The notes under the pieces were generated by a model. That model was not told the origin of the DNA. It saw only the letters and a list, made by a program, of their open reading frames with translations, and searched no databases. From positions 1 through 47,960 of the forward strand of contig NZ_JANYGJ010000139.1 in assembly GCF_025362455.1 (NCBI RefSeq): a DNA stretch of 47,960 nucleotides, in the 5' to 3' direction. Below are positions 38,355-46,292 of the stretch, piece by piece. The position numbers were made by a program, and so were the translations under genes. This DNA is from Deinococcus sp. GTDB taxonomy: Bacteria > Deinococcota > Deinococci > Deinococcales > Deinococcaceae. Each line of letters starts with the position of its first letter. The stretch's first letter is position 1.

Positions 38355-39913
38355 GCGCCGCCGGATCGGCGCCCGCAGCCGCTTCTACGGTTCAGGGCTC
38401 CGGGCACACCCGCGCGGCCCGGAGCGCCCAGCCGTTGGTCCAGCCGCTGGCCCGCTTCGGGCCGGAGCGCCGCACGAGCGCTCCCCTCGCCCAGCTCTCC
38501 CGGCAACTGAATACCGCCTGTGTGGGGGCGCTGCATCCGCAGGAACTGGCCGCCATTCTGGAGGCCGAGGGCTTTACCGACGCCCTGGTGCTGGAGCGCT
38601 ACGGCCACCGCGACGTGTTCGGCTGCGCCGAGGCGCTGTTCGGCCTGGTGCCCTACCGCCCGCCACTGGTCTTCTGGCGCCCGCAGGACGCGCCATTCAC
38701 GGCCTGGCGCGACCTGCTGCGCGGCGTGCTGTACCTGCTCCCGGCCCTATGGTCACCCTTTGCGCTCGGCGGGAATGGCTGGGGCTGGGCGTCCAGCCTG
38801 GGGCTGCTGGTCGCCAGCTTGTTCGGCTGGGGCTGGATGCAGAGCGTGGCCTACCTGGGCTACCGGGGGCTGGTCCTCAGTCCGGCGGCGGCCTCAGCGG
38901 CGCTGCGCCGCTCAGGCGTCCTGGCGGCGCTGGCCACCGGGCTGCTGGCGATGATGGCGGCCTGGATCTCCGGGCAGAATCTGGCGCAGGTCGGCCTCAT
39001 CGGGCTGGCCATCGCCGCCTACCTGGCCGCCGCCACCGCCCTGCTGGTCCTCGGCGAGGAGCTGGCGCTGCTGCTCAGTGCGCTCCCCGCGCTGGGGTGG
39101 GTGCTGCTCCGGCTGATCTGGCCGGGCCACATCCCCGGCGAGCAGCAACTGGCCTTGCTGCTCGCCGCAGTGGGCCTGCCGCTGCTGAGCGCCTGGAGGG
39201 TCACCCGCCGTCACCTGAAATCGGCCTCTGGCCCGGCTGTCTCTGGTTCAGCGGGGCAGCCTTCTCGGCGGCGGGCTCAGATCAAACGGGCCGCTCCCCT
39301 CGACTGGCGCCGGGCCTGGCCCTACGCCGTCTACGGTTGGCTGTGCGCGGCCTTCCTGGCACTGGTACTGCTGCGTCCCTTTACCGGGCCGGTCGACCCG
39401 GTGAACAACCCGGTCGATGCTGCCGCCCTGCTCGGCTGGTCGTGGAGCGTCGCGCCGCTGGTGCTGAGCATGGGCGTGCTGGAGCTGAGCTTACGCGCCA
39501 TTCACGCGGCCCTGCGCCGCGCCGCGCAGGAGGCAGGCGAGCTGCGCTCCATCGTCCGGCACGCCGCCTGGCAGATGCTCAGGCGCTGCGCCGCCTACGC
39601 GGGCGCGCTGCTGCTGCTCTACCTCCTGAACGGCGCACTGGCCCCGCTGTGGGGGGCTGCCCGGCCACCGCCGCTGTTGATCCTGGGGCACCTGGAGCTG
39701 GGCAGCGGGCTGCTGCTCAGCGGGTTGCTGATCAATTTCGGGCTGCTGGGCCGGGTGGTACTGGTCTGGGCGCTGGCCGTGGCGGCGCAGGCAGCGCTGC
39801 TCGTCGGGGGCGGCGCCAGCGCTCAAAGTTACGCCCTGAGCGCCGCCGCCGCCCTGAGCCTGCTGCTGGCGCTGAGCTACCGCGCGGTGCTCGACGTGCG
39901 CAACCTGGCCTGA
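38351..39913 (+). CDS. Polytopic membrane protein next to PelF (candidate exporter)
   Basis: GTG at 38351 overlaps the pelF stop, giving 520 aa. A soluble N-terminal part (about residues 45-105) includes AAILEAEGFTDALVLERYG, a small helical domain ahead of the membrane region. About a dozen hydrophobic helices follow, broken by a basic loop near residues 285-320. It is not a recognisable PelG (MATE flippase, about 455 aa), yet it holds the pelG place beside pelF. A role in moving or co-polymerising the chain across the membrane is inferred from position and topology only. No catalytic motif is visible. Confidence 0.7.
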   Translation: MSAAGSAPAAASTVQGSGHTRAARSAQPLVQPLARFGPERRTSAPLAQLSRQLNTACVGALHPQELAAILEAEGFTDALVLERYGHRDVFGCAEALFGLVPYRPPLVFWRPQDAPFTAWRDLLRGVLYLLPALWSPFALGGNGWGWASSLGLLVASLFGWGWMQSVAYLGYRGLVLSPAAASAALRRSGVLAALATGLLAMMAAWISGQNLAQVGLIGLAIAAYLAAATALLVLGEELALLLSALPALGWVLLRLIWPGHIPGEQQLALLLAAVGLPLLSAWRVTRRHLKSASGPAVSGSAGQPSRRRAQIKRAAPLDWRRAWPYAVYGWLCAAFLALVLLRPFTGPVDPVNNPVDAAALLGWSWSVAPLVLSMGVLELSLRAIHAALRRAAQEAGELRSIVRHAAWQMLRRCAAYAGALLLLYLLNGALAPLWGAARPPPLLILGHLELGSGLLLSGLLINFGLLGRVVLVWALAVAAQAALLVGGGASAQSYALSAAAALSLLLALSYRAVLDVRNLA

Positions 39914-39958
39914 GCGCAACCCGGCCCGAACACGATTTGGCCTGAACGCAACCCGGCC
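39907..39958. repeat. Imperfect 20-bp repeat over the gene end
   Basis: GGCCTGAGCGCAACCCGGCC at 39907-39926 and GGCCTGAACGCAACCCGGCC at 39939-39958, 32 bp apart. The first includes the stop codon of the membrane-protein gene. Confidence 0.7.
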
Positions 39959-39999
39959 TCCCTCTCCCTTAACCGGCGGGCGCATCAAAGGAAACTTCC

Positions 40000-40995
40000 A
40001 TGACTTCAGTAGTGACGGTGACAGGCGCAGAAGGTTTTATCGGGTCGCATCTGGTCGAGGCGCTGGTGCGCTCCGGCGCAAAAGTGCGGGCGATGGTGCT
40101 CTACAACTCGTTTAACTCGTGGGGCTGGCTCGATCAGCTCGCTCCGGAGATTCTGGGCGAGGTCGAGGTGATGCTGGGCGACGTGCGCGATGCGGTGTCG
40201 GTGCGCGCCTGTATGCAGGGCGCCCAGACGGTCTATCACCTGGCGGCGCTGATCGCCATTCCGTACTCGTATCAGGCGCCCTACTCGTATGTGCAGACCA
40301 ACGTGGTGGGCACCCTCAACGTGCTCGAGGCGGCCCGCGAGCTCCAGACGCCGCGCGTCGTCCACACCTCGACCAGCGAGGTCTACGGCACCGCCCGGCA
40401 GGTACCGATCCGCGAGAGCCACCCGCTCCAGGCCCAGTCGCCCTACGCCGCCTCGAAGGTGGGGGCCGACAAGCTGGCCGAGAGTTACCACCTGAGTTTC
40501 GGCCTGCCGGTGGTGACGCTGCGCCCCTTCAATACCTACGGCCCGCGTCAGTCGGCCCGCGCCGTCATCCCGGCGATCATCTCGCAGATCGCGGCCCGCG
40601 AGAAGGTCATCAAGGTCGGGTCGCTGTTGCCCACCCGCGATTTCAATTACGTGGCCGACACCGCCCGCTCGTTTCTGGCCGTCGGCACGGCCCAGGCCGA
40701 GAAGGTCATCGGCCACACCTTCAATACCGGCACCGGCGTCGAGGTCTCGGTGGGCGACCTGATCGGGACCATCGCCGAGGTGATGGGCCGCCGGGTAGAA
40801 ATTGAGCAAGACGACCGGCGCCTGCGCCCCGAAGCCTCCGAGGTGATGCGGCTGGTCAGCGACAGCAGCGAGCTGCGCCGCGCCACCGGCTGGGCGCCCC
40901 AGCATCCGCTCCATGACGGGCTGGAGCGGACCAGCCGCTGGTTTCTGGACCGAGCCAACCTGGCCCACTACCGCACCGATATGTACGCCGTCTAG
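40000..40995 (+). CDS. LegB-like NAD-dependent sugar-nucleotide 4,6-dehydratase/epimerase
   Basis: The 331-aa extended SDR has the NAD loop GAEGFIGSH (residues 9-17), the catalytic STSEVYG and YAASK motifs, and VTLRPFNTYGPRQSARAVIP, which is characteristic of LegB-type 4,6-dehydratases and related epimerases. It would convert a nucleotide-activated hexose or HexNAc (GDP-GlcNAc for true LegB) into a 4-keto-6-deoxy or epimerised sugar for the polymer. AAAGGAAA eight bases before the ATG supports the start. The nucleotidyltransferase next door would make its substrate and the SDR at 41958 could reduce its product. Confidence 0.85.
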   Translation: MTSVVTVTGAEGFIGSHLVEALVRSGAKVRAMVLYNSFNSWGWLDQLAPEILGEVEVMLGDVRDAVSVRACMQGAQTVYHLAALIAIPYSYQAPYSYVQTNVVGTLNVLEAARELQTPRVVHTSTSEVYGTARQVPIRESHPLQAQSPYAASKVGADKLAESYHLSFGLPVVTLRPFNTYGPRQSARAVIPAIISQIAAREKVIKVGSLLPTRDFNYVADTARSFLAVGTAQAEKVIGHTFNTGTGVEVSVGDLIGTIAEVMGRRVEIEQDDRRLRPEASEVMRLVSDSSELRRATGWAPQHPLHDGLERTSRWFLDRANLAHYRTDMYAV

Positions 40996-41079
40996 CGGGC
41001 GCGTTCCCCTGGCGCTCAACGTCTCGGCCCGGCCCACAGACCCTTCCCCCCCCCAATCTGAACAAAGGAGTTGATTCAC

Positions 41080-41853
41080 ATGCACGCAGTGATCCTGGCA
41101 GGCGGCAAAGGCACCCGGTTACGTCCCTACACCACCTGCGTTCCCAAGCCGCTGGTGCCCATCGGCGACCGGTACTCGATTCTGGAAATCGTGCTGCACC
41201 AGTTGTCGTATTACGGCTTTCGCAGCGTCACTTTGGCGATTGGCCACATGGGGCAACTGATCCGCGCCTTCGTCGGCGACGGCAGCCAGTGGGGGCTGAA
41301 GGTCAACTACCTTCAGGAAACGACCCCGTTGGGCACCATCGGCCCGCTGCTGGGCGCACTGGAGAGCTTGCCTGACGACTTTTTGGTGATGAACGGCGAC
41401 GTTTTGACCGATCTCAACTACGCCAAGCTGCTGCGCCAGCACGCGGCCTCCCAGGCGCCGGTGACGGTGGCGACCTACGCCCGCGAGGTTCGCAGCGAAT
41501 TCGGCGTGCTCGATATTCAGCGCGGCGAGATCACCCACTTCCGCGAAAAGCCGGTGTTTGATTTCAACGTCAGCATGGGCATCTACGGCTTCTCGCGCCG
41601 GACGTTGCAGCAGTATCCGGCGGGCCAGCCCTTCGGCTTTGACGACCTGGTTCTGGACCTGCTGGCGCGGGGGCTGCACCCGGCCAGCTTCGGTTTCGGC
41701 GGGTATTGGCTCGATATTGGCCGTCCAGACGACTATGACCGCGCCAACGCCGAATTTGCCAGCCATTTTGCGATGCTGATGCCGGGGCTGGGCTCAGCGC
41801 TGCTCGAAGCGCCGACGACCCACGAAACGCCGCTGCGCCAGCCCAGCAACTGA
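41080..41853 (+). CDS. Sugar-phosphate nucleotidyltransferase
   Basis: ATG at 41080 follows AAAGGAG by nine bases; the frame is open further upstream but lacks support there. The 257-aa protein has LAGGKGTRLRPYT (nucleotide loop), PKPLVPIGD (with the catalytic Lys) and NGDVLTDLNY (metal Asp). It joins a hexose-1-phosphate to an NTP. Its length is that of the short GDP- or dTDP-sugar enzymes with no extra acyltransferase domain. With the LegB-like enzyme it suggests a GDP-linked HexNAc branch. The C-terminal Thr/Pro tail is poorly conserved. A 22-bp tandem repeat starts at its stop codon. Confidence 0.87.
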   Translation: MHAVILAGGKGTRLRPYTTCVPKPLVPIGDRYSILEIVLHQLSYYGFRSVTLAIGHMGQLIRAFVGDGSQWGLKVNYLQETTPLGTIGPLLGALESLPDDFLVMNGDVLTDLNYAKLLRQHAASQAPVTVATYAREVRSEFGVLDIQRGEITHFREKPVFDFNVSMGIYGFSRRTLQQYPAGQPFGFDDLVLDLLARGLHPASFGFGGYWLDIGRPDDYDRANAEFASHFAMLMPGLGSALLEAPTTHETPLRQPSN

Positions 41854-41914
41854 GCGCCGCGAGCTCACTGACTGAGCGCCGCGAGCTCACTGACCAAGCG
41901 CCGCGAGCGGGCAC
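41849..41914. repeat. 22-bp tandem repeat, 3 copies
   Basis: Units start at 41849, 41871 and 41893 (first bases ACTGAGCGCCGCGAGCTCAC). The third is diverged. The first contains the TGA stop of the nucleotidyltransferase; the rest is intergenic. Confidence 0.85.
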
Positions 41915-41957
41915 CCAAGATACCAAACCAGAGAGGTACAGCACGGGGGGCGAAACT

Positions 41958-43004
41958 ATGAAACGCGTGTTACTGCTGGGAAGTAGCGGCTTTATCGGCA
42001 CGCATATCCGGCGGCTGCTGGAGCGCACCGCCGCCGTGACGGTGCTGGCGCCTCAGAGCGCCGAACTCGATCTGGCGGCGGCGGACCCCGGCGTCTGGGA
42101 CGCGCTGCTGAGCGGGGCCAGGCCCGATGTGATCATCAATGCCGCTGGCCGCGTCTCCGGCACGTCGCAGGAACTCTCCGAGAGCAATGTGCGGCTGGTT
42201 TCGGGGCTGCTGGGGAGCCTCAAGCGCCTGTACCTGCCCCCCTGGCTGGTGCATCTGGGCTCGGCGGCGGAATACGGTGACGGAGGGCCGGGCGAGGCGC
42301 TGCACGAGAACACGCCGGGGCAGCCGCTGACATCCTACGGCCTGAGCAAACAGGCGGCCACCGAGTTGGTCCTCGGCGCCCTGGCGGCGCGCGCGGCGCG
42401 GGGCGTGGTGCTGCGCGTCTTCAACCCGCTGGGGGGCGGCCAGGGACCGGTGAGCCTGGCTGGACGGGCGGCCAGGCTGCTGCGTGAAGCCAGCCGCAGT
42501 GCTCAGCGGGAGGTTTCGTTCGGGCCGCTGGGCAACCGGCGCGATTACCTGGACGTGCGCGACGTGGCCCGCGCCGTGATGGTGGCCGCCCGCTGCCGCG
42601 CCGCGCCGCCCATCGTCAATGTCGGGTCGGGCCAGACGCATACCTCAAGCGAGGTCGTCAGCGTGCTCGCCCACCTGGCAGGCTTCACCGGACAGATTCA
42701 CGAGACCTCAGCGCCCTCGGTGCGTTCCGGCAGCCTGGACGGGCGACCGGCAGATACCCGGCGCCTGCGGGCGATGGGCTGGTCCCCCCGTTTCACCTTC
42801 GAGGAGGCGCTGCGCGATTTGTGGCGTCACCTGCCCCCCGACCAGAACTCACCCGACCAGAACTCACCTGACCAGAACCCACCTGGCCAGTACCCACTCG
42901 CCCCCGTTCTCGTCCCTACAGCGCGGCTGGCTCCGGCTACGTCAGACCAGTCTCAGACCGCGCCGCACAAGGAGTTGACCCATGAACAGGCCCTCCAGAC
43001 CTGA
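41958..43004 (+). CDS. SDR sugar-nucleotide reductase/epimerase
   Basis: The 348-aa extended SDR has GSSGFIGTH (residues 8-16), the SAAEYGD segment and the catalytic SYGLSKQAA (Tyr-x3-Lys). It resembles RmlD/Rmd/GDP-6-deoxy-hexose reductases, which finish 4-keto sugars such as those made by LegB-like enzymes. After about residue 293 comes a non-domain tail with four NSPDQ-type pentapeptides and a Pro/Thr/Gln-rich run. The tail overlaps the next gene by 23 bases. It probably reflects loss of an earlier stop plus repeat growth. A GGGGGGCGA site precedes the ATG. Confidence 0.82.
   Translation: MKRVLLLGSSGFIGTHIRRLLERTAAVTVLAPQSAELDLAAADPGVWDALLSGARPDVIINAAGRVSGTSQELSESNVRLVSGLLGSLKRLYLPPWLVHLGSAAEYGDGGPGEALHENTPGQPLTSYGLSKQAATELVLGALAARAARGVVLRVFNPLGGGQGPVSLAGRAARLLREASRSAQREVSFGPLGNRRDYLDVRDVARAVMVAARCRAAPPIVNVGSGQTHTSSEVVSVLAHLAGFTGQIHETSAPSVRSGSLDGRPADTRRLRAMGWSPRFTFEEALRDLWRHLPPDQNSPDQNSPDQNPPGQYPLAPVLVPTARLAPATSDQSQTAPHKELTHEQALQT
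42841..42900 (+). repeat. 15-bp tandem repeat, 4 copies
   Basis: ACCAGAACTCACCCG-type units at 42841, 42856, 42871 and 42886; divergence grows toward the 3' end. They encode DQNSP pentapeptides in the SDR tail. Confidence 0.9.
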
Positions 43005-45123
43005 TCCTCAGCCCAGCTTTACTCGCGTGCCCCTCAAGCGCCGCTCCCTGCTGTCCCTGACGGGGCTGCTGCTGATGGCCTGCGCCAGCCAGCCGCTGCC
43101 CGTCAGCCAGTCGGGGCCTGCCGAAGCGGCCACCGGCGCCCCCACGGAGCGCGTTCGCAGCAGCGTGGACCTGGCCGCACCCGCCCTGCCCGATGGCCGC
43201 AGCCTCACACCACTGCGTGAACTTAACGGCCCCAAGCCGTCCGTGTTGCTGCGTCCCCTGGCCCTGAATGCCAACACCGCTGTGGTGGGGCTCAAGGTGC
43301 TGATTCTCAGCGCGGGCACCACTGACAGCGCCCTGAGCGCCGCCAAGACCATGCTCGACCAGTCGGGCGTGCCCTACGACGTGATCAATCCGGCGCTGCC
43401 GGGGAGCTTCAGCGCCGCCGCGCTGGTGGCCGAGGGCGGCGGCGGCAAGTATCAGGGCGTGCTGCTCACCACCGGCAACCTGGCCTACGAGCCTAGCCCC
43501 GGCGTCTGGCAAAGCGCCCTGGACTGGACCGGCTGGAATGTGCTGTGGCAGTACGAGCGCGACTACAAAGTGCGGCAGCTCGCGCTGTATACCTATCCCA
43601 GCGCCTGGCCCGAAGACTACGGCCTGCGCGACGCCGGGGGCGCCTCGGCCAGCGCCGACGCCCGCCTGACAGCGGATGGTCAGGCTGCCCTGAGCGACCT
43701 GAAACCCGGCGCGGCGGTGCCGATCCGCAACGCCTACACCTACCGGGCCAACCTGGTGAACGTGCCGGGCGTGGTGAGTACCCCGCTGCTGACGGACGCT
43801 GGCGGGCAGGTGCTGGCGGCCCGTTCGGACGCCGACGGACGCGAGCGGCTGGCTCTCACCTTCGCCCAGAATCCGTATCTGCTGCACACCTCGCTGCTGG
43901 GGTCCAGCCTGGTCAACTGGCTGACCAGGGGCGTCCACCTGGGCGAGTATCAGCGCTTCAACCAGCTCGATATCGACGACTGGTTTTTCCCCGGCGACGT
44001 GTTCGACGCCACCACCAAGACCTTCCAGCGCGACGCCTTCCGGCTCTCGGCCAGCGACGCCCTGGCGTTGCCCGTCCAGCGAGACGCCCTGAGAAACGCC
44101 TTTCCGGTGTCGAGCGCTTTTAATCTTTCACTGATGTACAACGGTGATGGCGCCGTGCCCTCCGCACCGGTCAGTTGCGACCCCAAGGTGGTCAGCGCCG
44201 ATCCGCTCTCCAGCGTCACGCGCTGCCTGGCTCCAGAGTTCGATTGGGTGAGCCACACCCTGGAACATTTCTACATGGATTTCCTGAATTACCCCGACTC
44301 GTTCGCCCAGCTCCAACCCAACCTGGATATCGGTGTGCAGATGAACCTGAATCTCAGCAGCCATAGCCTGCTCAGCGGCGGGATGTCGGGCCTGGGTTAC
44401 TACAACCCGGCGGGCGACGGACTGCTCACCGATCACGGCCTGGGCACCTCCAACGTCGAGTTTCTGCGGGCGGCCCAGAACACCGGGACCCAGTACCTGG
44501 CCTCCAACCATTCGGTGCCCAGCCAGTGGGACGCCTCGTGCAGCAACTGCGGGCTGATCCACCCGCTCAACCCCAACATCTTTTTGGTGCCGCGCTGGCC
44601 CACCAACGTGTTTTACGACGTGACCGACCCGGCCCAGGCCACCGCCGCCTACAACTCGGTTTACGCGCCGGGCGGCAGCTTCCCCTTTTGGGACCACGCC
44701 CTGAGCTACGCCGAATTTCTGGACAAGGAAACCGATATCGCGCTCGCGCATGTCCTCAGTGGCGGCGCCTACCCGCACTACATGCACCAGGACAATGCCC
44801 GCCAGTACGCGCCGGGCCGCAGCTTGGTCTACGACTGGGAAGCGGCGCTGCTCGGCAAATACTCGTCGTACAGCAACCTGCCGCTCAGGACGCTGCGCTG
44901 GGACGATCTGGGCGCCTACATGAAGACCCGCACCTCGTCCCTCAAGAGTGGGCTGAGCGGCACCTGGAACCGGGCCACCAACACCCTGACCCTGCGCTCA
45001 GCGCTCGGGGGCAGCGCCTACGTGACCGGCGCCCTGATCGGCAACAGCCAGAACTACGGCTCAGGCGTCATCAGCCTGACCACGTTGGGGGCAAGCCAGG
45101 TCGTCACGGCTCCGGTGAGATGA
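42982..45123 (+). CDS. Agd3/PelA-like (CE18-type) polysaccharide deacetylase lipoprotein
   Basis: The 713-aa protein has a KRRSLLSLTG...LLMAC lipoprotein signal (Cys near 35). A Rossmann-like front part (about 105-330) leads into the metal-dependent deacetylase core, with DIDD (D330, D332, D333) and SHTLEH (H425, H429), the Asp/His-His set of this class. A small beta domain ends the protein. It resembles the galactosaminogalactan deacetylase Agd3 and the deacetylase half of PelA. It would remove acetyl groups from the HexNAc polymer outside the membrane. AAGGAG lies seven bases before the ATG. Its stop overlaps the hydrolase start (ATGA). Confidence 0.82.
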   Translation: MNRPSRPDPQPSFTRVPLKRRSLLSLTGLLLMACASQPLPVSQSGPAEAATGAPTERVRSSVDLAAPALPDGRSLTPLRELNGPKPSVLLRPLALNANTAVVGLKVLILSAGTTDSALSAAKTMLDQSGVPYDVINPALPGSFSAAALVAEGGGGKYQGVLLTTGNLAYEPSPGVWQSALDWTGWNVLWQYERDYKVRQLALYTYPSAWPEDYGLRDAGGASASADARLTADGQAALSDLKPGAAVPIRNAYTYRANLVNVPGVVSTPLLTDAGGQVLAARSDADGRERLALTFAQNPYLLHTSLLGSSLVNWLTRGVHLGEYQRFNQLDIDDWFFPGDVFDATTKTFQRDAFRLSASDALALPVQRDALRNAFPVSSAFNLSLMYNGDGAVPSAPVSCDPKVVSADPLSSVTRCLAPEFDWVSHTLEHFYMDFLNYPDSFAQLQPNLDIGVQMNLNLSSHSLLSGGMSGLGYYNPAGDGLLTDHGLGTSNVEFLRAAQNTGTQYLASNHSVPSQWDASCSNCGLIHPLNPNIFLVPRWPTNVFYDVTDPAQATAAYNSVYAPGGSFPFWDHALSYAEFLDKETDIALAHVLSGGAYPHYMHQDNARQYAPGRSLVYDWEAALLGKYSSYSNLPLRTLRWDDLGAYMKTRTSSLKSGLSGTWNRATNTLTLRSALGGSAYVTGALIGNSQNYGSGVISLTTLGASQVVTAPVR

Positions 45124-46058
45124 TGGTGCCCAGCCCCAGAGTATCCAGCCCCAGAGCATCCAGCCCCAGAGTATCCAGCCCCACGGCGCCAGAGGACATC
45201 GGGCCACTTGAACATGGGCAGCGGGGTCGCCGCGCCCTGGCGGTCTACTACGGCCAAGGTGCGCTGCCGACCCTGGCGCGCTACCGGCGCGTGGTGGTGC
45301 AGCCGGGGCACTTTCCGCCCGAAAAGGTGGCCTGGTTGCAGGGGCGCGGTGTGCAGGTGCTGGCTTACCTGAGTCTGGGTGAGGTGCCCGCCCCGGACGA
45401 CCAGGCGCACCCAGTCTCCTGGGCCGTGGGTGAGCACCGCCCGGAATGGGGCACTTACCTGGTCGATGTCGCGCGGCCTGACTGGCGGGATCATATCCAG
45501 ACCCAGGTTCTGCACCATAAAAGCGTCTTCGACGGGTTTTTTCTAGATACCCTGGACGGCGCTGGCCGCGACCCACGGCAGTTCAGGGCCATGCTCAAAC
45601 TGATGCGCTTGGTGCGCCGGTGGAGCGGTCCAGGCTACCTGCTGGCCAACCGGGGTCTGGGCCTGCTCGAACGGCTGCGCGGCACCATCAACGGCGTACT
45701 GATCGAGGCGTGTTCGACCACCTGGGCGCCGGAGTACCGGGCCTATTCCCGTCAGGAGCTGGACTATACCGAGAGGCTGGTCAGGCAGGCCCGGCGGCTG
45801 AAACTGGAACTCTACGCGCTCGATTACGCCGACTCGCCGCGCCTGCGCCGCTTCGCGCTGCGCCGGGCGGCGGCGCTGGGCCTGCCCACCTTCGTCACCA
45901 GCCGCGACCTGTCGCTGCCCGGCGGGTACGTGGCGCCGAATCTGAAGCCGCCTGACCCGGCGGTCTCGGCCCTGCGGTCACGCCCGCCGGGTCAAGTCCA
46001 GGTGGAGGGCAACGGCGAACTGGGTTCCGGCCCGTTGAGCACTCTTGGCTCACGTTGA
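45120..46058 (+). CDS. PelA hydrolase / GH114-like glycosidase
   Basis: ATG at 45120 overlaps the deacetylase stop and gives 312 aa. After a repeat-bearing N-terminus (VSSPR pentapeptides, residues 4-22) comes AVYYGQGALPTLARYR, the start of the PelA/GH114 hydrolase barrel, with AYLSLGE, GFFLDTLDG (D143) and VLIEACST (E196) at the catalytic strands. PelA joins a hydrolase and a deacetylase in one chain; here they are two overlapping genes. No signal peptide is visible, so it would stay in the cytoplasm or be carried by another route. Polymer trimming or length control is the likely job. Confidence 0.83.
   Translation: MMVPSPRVSSPRASSPRVSSPTAPEDIGPLEHGQRGRRALAVYYGQGALPTLARYRRVVVQPGHFPPEKVAWLQGRGVQVLAYLSLGEVPAPDDQAHPVSWAVGEHRPEWGTYLVDVARPDWRDHIQTQVLHHKSVFDGFFLDTLDGAGRDPRQFRAMLKLMRLVRRWSGPGYLLANRGLGLLERLRGTINGVLIEACSTTWAPEYRAYSRQELDYTERLVRQARRLKLELYALDYADSPRLRRFALRRAAALGLPTFVTSRDLSLPGGYVAPNLKPPDPAVSALRSRPPGQVQVEGNGELGSGPLSTLGSR
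45130..45189 (+). repeat. 15-bp tandem repeat, 4 copies
   Basis: CCAGCCCCAGAGTAT-type units at 45130, 45145, 45160 and 45175 (last diverged), encoding SSPRV/SSPRA pentapeptides at the N-terminus of the hydrolase. Confidence 0.9.
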
Positions 46059-46176
46059 GCGCGAGCCAGCTCATATTCACCAGCAGTCACCCTCCCGGTA
46101 CGGTCCGCGCCTGGGCGCCAGCGCCCGACTGGGCCTGCCCCGTTTTTGTGCTTCTTCCGCTGATTCCGTGCAGGGG

Positions 46177-46292
46177 TTAGACCGCGAGCAATACCCGTTG
46201 GCGGAGCGTTCCAACCGGTCCACGCCCATACATCTGTCGTTTGATCGGCTCGATTGTGTTGACGACGCCTTCAGTCAGCCCGTTGCTCCACG
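46177..46292 (-). pseudogene. ISL3-type transposase relic, C-terminal end
   Basis: On the minus strand this gives PWSNGLTEGVVNTI, then KRQMYGRGPVGTLRQRVLLAV and a TAA stop, the typical end of an ISL3-family transposase. The frame continues through the tnpB element: joining 47660 to 46292 yields VTLPWSNGL without a break. Only a short part upstream of 47660 is left, so it is a relic that was then split by the tnpB element. The 118 bases from 46059 to 46176 show nothing recognisable. Confidence 0.75.

Noticed and set aside
38749..39945. 398-aa plus-strand frame overlapping the polytopic membrane gene
   Set aside because: The overlapping frame at 38351 has clear membrane helices and GTGA coupling to pelF; this one is Arg/Ala/Gly-rich shadow sequence.
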